Shown: positions 7,293-9,371 of the stretch, piece by piece
Layout: every line of letters begins with the position of its first letter
Position numbering within the stretch: position 1 is the stretch's first letter
From: DASPXY01 sp038227745
GTDB taxonomy: Bacteria > Planctomycetota > Planctomycetia > Gemmatales > Gemmataceae
DNA: 9,371 bases
Assembly (NCBI GenBank): GCA_038227745.1
Contig: JBBRPS010000394.1
Coordinates: forward strand, 1-9,371
Direction of reading: 5' to 3'
The notes under the pieces: generated by a model
What the model was told of the DNA's origin: nothing
Seen by the model: only the letters and a program-made list of their open reading frames with translations
The model's database searches: none
Position numbers and translations under genes: made by a program

Positions 7293-9371
7293 ATGACGCA
7301 GACGAAAAAGAAGAACCAGGCGACGAACGGGAAGGCGGGGGCAACGGCGGACGGGGCGGACGGGCGCGGCAAGGGTTCGCGGGACGCGGGGAGGCCGGCG
7401 CGCGACCTGACGCCGTCTCCGTCGCTGCAGCCGGCCGCGGAAATCCCGCCGGCGCCCCTGGAGGGCGGGCCTTACCCCCGCGTGGAGGTCCGCGTCATCC
7501 GCGGCCGCCTCCCTCAGGTCGAGGCGCCGGTCGTCATCGCCGCCCGCTACGAGCGGATGCCCCTCGCCGGCCCGATCAAGGAGTTCGACCACATCCTCGA
7601 CAGCTGGCTCTCCCGGGCGGTGGAGCTCGGCATGATCGGCTCGCGCCTGGGGGAGCTTTTCCTGGTGCCACTCCAGCGGCGGAAGGAGGCCGGGCAGGTC
7701 AAGGCCGACAACCTGCTGCTCGTCGGCATGGGCGAGCCGGGGCACTTCGGGCGGGACGACCTGCGCTTCCTCATCAGCAACGTCACGGTCGCCGTCAAGG
7801 CCATGGGCCACGACCGGCTGAGCATCAGCCTGATCGGCGTGCGCCGGCGCGAACTCTCCATCCGCCGCGCCGTCCAGGGCCTGCTGGAAGGGGTGATCGA
7901 CGGCTACGAGCGCTTCCGCGGCGTGCTGCAGGGGGTGAAGGACAACGTGGAACGGCTGCGCCAGTCGGCGGCCCACGGCCTGCTCATTTCCCTGGTGGAG
8001 GAGGACCGGCGCCAGGCGCGGGTGATCTTCAATGCCCTGAAGGGGCTCGAGAAGGACAACACGATCCCCGGCCTGGAGCTGGCCGTGCCCAACCTCGTGG
8101 ACGACGGCACGCCGCCGCCGGACGAGGAGGAGACCGCCGCCCCGGCCGACCTGGCCGCGGACGACACGGAGATGACCCTCCTGCAGGTGACGCGCAACCT
8201 GCCGCCGACGACCGACCCGGCCGGCGCGCGGCGGCGCGCGACGGAGACCTTCCAGTTCTCCGCGCTCGGCCAGATGTCGGCCATCCCCGTCCGCGAGGTC
8301 GAGGTCCACTCGCACTTCGTGAAGGAGCTGCCGGCGCAGCTCGCCGGCGCGCCGTCCGCCAAGCACCAGGAGGACTTCGGCCAGTTCTTCGCGAATTTCC
8401 TGATCCCGGACGACTTCCGCGGCCTGATCGAGGGCGGCCAGCAGCTCACGCTCGTGCTGGACGAGAGTACCGCCTCCTACCCCTGGGAGATGGCCGGGTT
8501 CAGGGGGCACCGGAACACGCGCTTCTTCGGCACGGATCTCCAGCTGACGCGGCAATTCCGCACTCTCTCCGCGGCCGTCCCGGGGATGCCGCCGCCCCTG
8601 AACCGCGCGCTGAAGGTGCTCGTGATCGCCGACCCCGCGCCCGGGGCCTGGTCGCTGCCCGGCGCGCGCGCCGAGGGGCTGGCCGTGGCCGAGGTGATCA
8701 AGAAGGCCCAGGTGGCGTGGCGCGGGGTGTTCGACCTGAAGGTGACGGTCCGGATCGGCAGCCCCGCCGCGCGGGGGGAACTGGCCCCGCAGTTCGAGGC
8801 CCTGCGGCGAGGCCCGGGCGGGGACGCGGTGGAGAGCGCGACGACTTGCTACCCGCTGGAGACCGTGATGCTGCTGGTGAACAACGCCTACGACGTTGTC
8901 CACTACGCCGGCCACGGCGTGTTCGAGCCGGACGCCGGCCGGATGGGGTGGGTGCTCGGCGAGGACCACATCCTCTCGGCGCAGGAGATCTTCCGGGTCC
9001 GTCAGGTGCCGCGGCTGGTGTTCGCCAACGCCTGCCATTCCGCGGTCACCGAGGAAGGGCACGAGCGGCAGCGCCGCCAGCAAGTCGGCCTGGCGCAGGC
9101 CTTCTTCGCCCGGGGCATCCAGAACTACATCGGCACGGGGTGGCAGGTGGATGACGAACTGGCCAGGCAGGCCGCCGTCACCTTCTACATGCAGGTCCTG
9201 GCGGTCGTCGGGGCCCCGAAGGCGCCGCCGGCCACGCTTGGGGAGTCCCTTGCGGCGGCGCGGAAGGCGATCCGCGGCGGCAACGTCTCGACGACGTGGG
9301 GCGCCTACCAGCATTACGGACGCGCCAACGACAAGCTGTTGCCGTTCGTGAACGCGACGCCGGGCGAGGAG
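7293..9371 (+). CDS. CHAT-domain protease with M17-aminopeptidase-N-like (macro-type) domain, 3' end beyond window
   Basis: An open frame of 693 codons runs from ATG 7293 to the last base with no stop, so the gene is cut by the window edge. Residues 1-60 are a Lys/Gly/Asp-rich disordered tail without signal peptide. Residues about 61-205 (PLAGPIKEFDHILDSWL, then LLLVGMGEPGHF and DDLRFLIS) resemble the macro-like N-terminal domain of M17 leucyl aminopeptidases; the M17 metal-binding catalytic domain is absent. A helical part (about 206-260) and an acidic linker (about 268-295) follow. The CHAT domain spans about 340-690: YPWEM (396-400), VVHYAGHGVF with His541, and FANACHSA with Cys581, the His-Cys dyad of this caspase-related clan-CD family. 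The WGAYQHYG near 673-680 resembles the usual CHAT end, so little of the domain is probably missing. CHAT proteins act as proteases in several bacterial immune pathways. Working with the adjacent caspase fusion is an inference from the 119-nt spacing and shared leader. Confidence 0.85.
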   Translation, partial: MTQTKKKNQATNGKAGATADGADGRGKGSRDAGRPARDLTPSPSLQPAAEIPPAPLEGGPYPRVEVRVIRGRLPQVEAPVVIAARYERMPLAGPIKEFDHILDSWLSRAVELGMIGSRLGELFLVPLQRRKEAGQVKADNLLLVGMGEPGHFGRDDLRFLISNVTVAVKAMGHDRLSISLIGVRRRELSIRRAVQGLLEGVIDGYERFRGVLQGVKDNVERLRQSAAHGLLISLVEEDRRQARVIFNALKGLEKDNTIPGLELAVPNLVDDGTPPPDEEETAAPADLAADDTEMTLLQVTRNLPPTTDPAGARRRATETFQFSALGQMSAIPVREVEVHSHFVKELPAQLAGAPSAKHQEDFGQFFANFLIPDDFRGLIEGGQQLTLVLDESTASYPWEMAGFRGHRNTRFFGTDLQLTRQFRTLSAAVPGMPPPLNRALKVLVIADPAPGAWSLPGARAEGLAVAEVIKKAQVAWRGVFDLKVTVRIGSPAARGELAPQFEALRRGPGGDAVESATTCYPLETVMLLVNNAYDVVHYAGHGVFEPDAGRMGWVLGEDHILSAQEIFRVRQVPRLVFANACHSAVTEEGHERQRRQQVGLAQAFFARGIQNYIGTGWQVDDELARQAAVTFYMQVLAVVGAPKAPPATLGESLAAARKAIRGGNVSTTWGAYQHYGRANDKLLPFVNATPGEE

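Noticed and set aside
5275..7344. 689-residue minus-strand frame antisense to the caspase-phosphoesterase gene
   Set aside because: It is the antisense shadow of a gene with intact motifs, and its N-terminal repeats are the reverse translation of the GGATGAA array.
7205..9314. Long open frames overlapping the CHAT gene in other frames, including a 692-residue one on the minus strand
   Set aside because: Their translations are Arg/Gly/Pro/Ala or His/Leu/Gln-rich without domains, as expected from high-GC codon bias. The frame from 7293 carries the CHAT motifs.

Overview
The window is GC-rich (roughly 70% by eye) and looks like a planctomycete chromosome, most likely Gemmata-like. Three things suggest this. 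The SGNH-fold protein at the left end resembles a family I know from planctomycetes. A long palindrome in the first intergenic gap carries the AAGCCCGACG...CAGCGAGGG core that recurs in planctomycete intergenic DNA. A GGATGAA heptamer array also resembles arrays seen in these genomes. The taxonomic call is inference; no rRNA or housekeeping marker is present.

Layout: (1) 12-1199, minus strand: an exported SGNH/GDSL-like protein whose catalytic Ser, Asp and His positions all appear substituted. (2) 1200-1602: a divergent intergenic region with a 72-nt near-perfect hairpin repeat and a possible weak promoter. (3) 1603-3333, plus: a cytosolic phospholipase D superfamily protein with two HKD motifs and an N-terminal domain resembling that of Nal1-like proteases. 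(4) 3334-3525: a short gap filled by a composite inverted/direct repeat. (5) 3526-7173, plus: a 1215-residue fusion of a caspase/metacaspase-like protease (His142/Cys202) with a C-terminal purple-acid-phosphatase-type calcineurin-like phosphoesterase. (6) 7161-7237: seven GGATGAA units that run through the stop codon and continue into a 13-bp hairpin. (7) 7293 to the window end, plus: a CHAT-domain protease (His541/Cys581) with an N-terminal region resembling the macro-like N-terminal domain of M17 leucyl aminopeptidases. It is still open at base 9371.

The three plus-strand genes lie in the same direction with gaps of 192 and 119 nt, and none has a recognisable signal peptide. Together they bring two clan-CD proteases (caspase and CHAT), a metallophosphoesterase and a PLD-type phosphodiesterase into one locus. 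This resembles the effector sets of bacterial conflict or programmed-death systems in organisationally complex bacteria. One possible model is that one protease cleaves or activates the other and so releases or switches on the phosphoesterase, with the PLD protein as a further nuclease or lipase effector. The catalytic motifs are visible in the sequence. The pathway is inference. No NACHT/STAND ATPase, TPR array or toxin-antitoxin partner is visible here, so a sensor, if there is one, would have to lie outside the window or within the uncharacterised domains.
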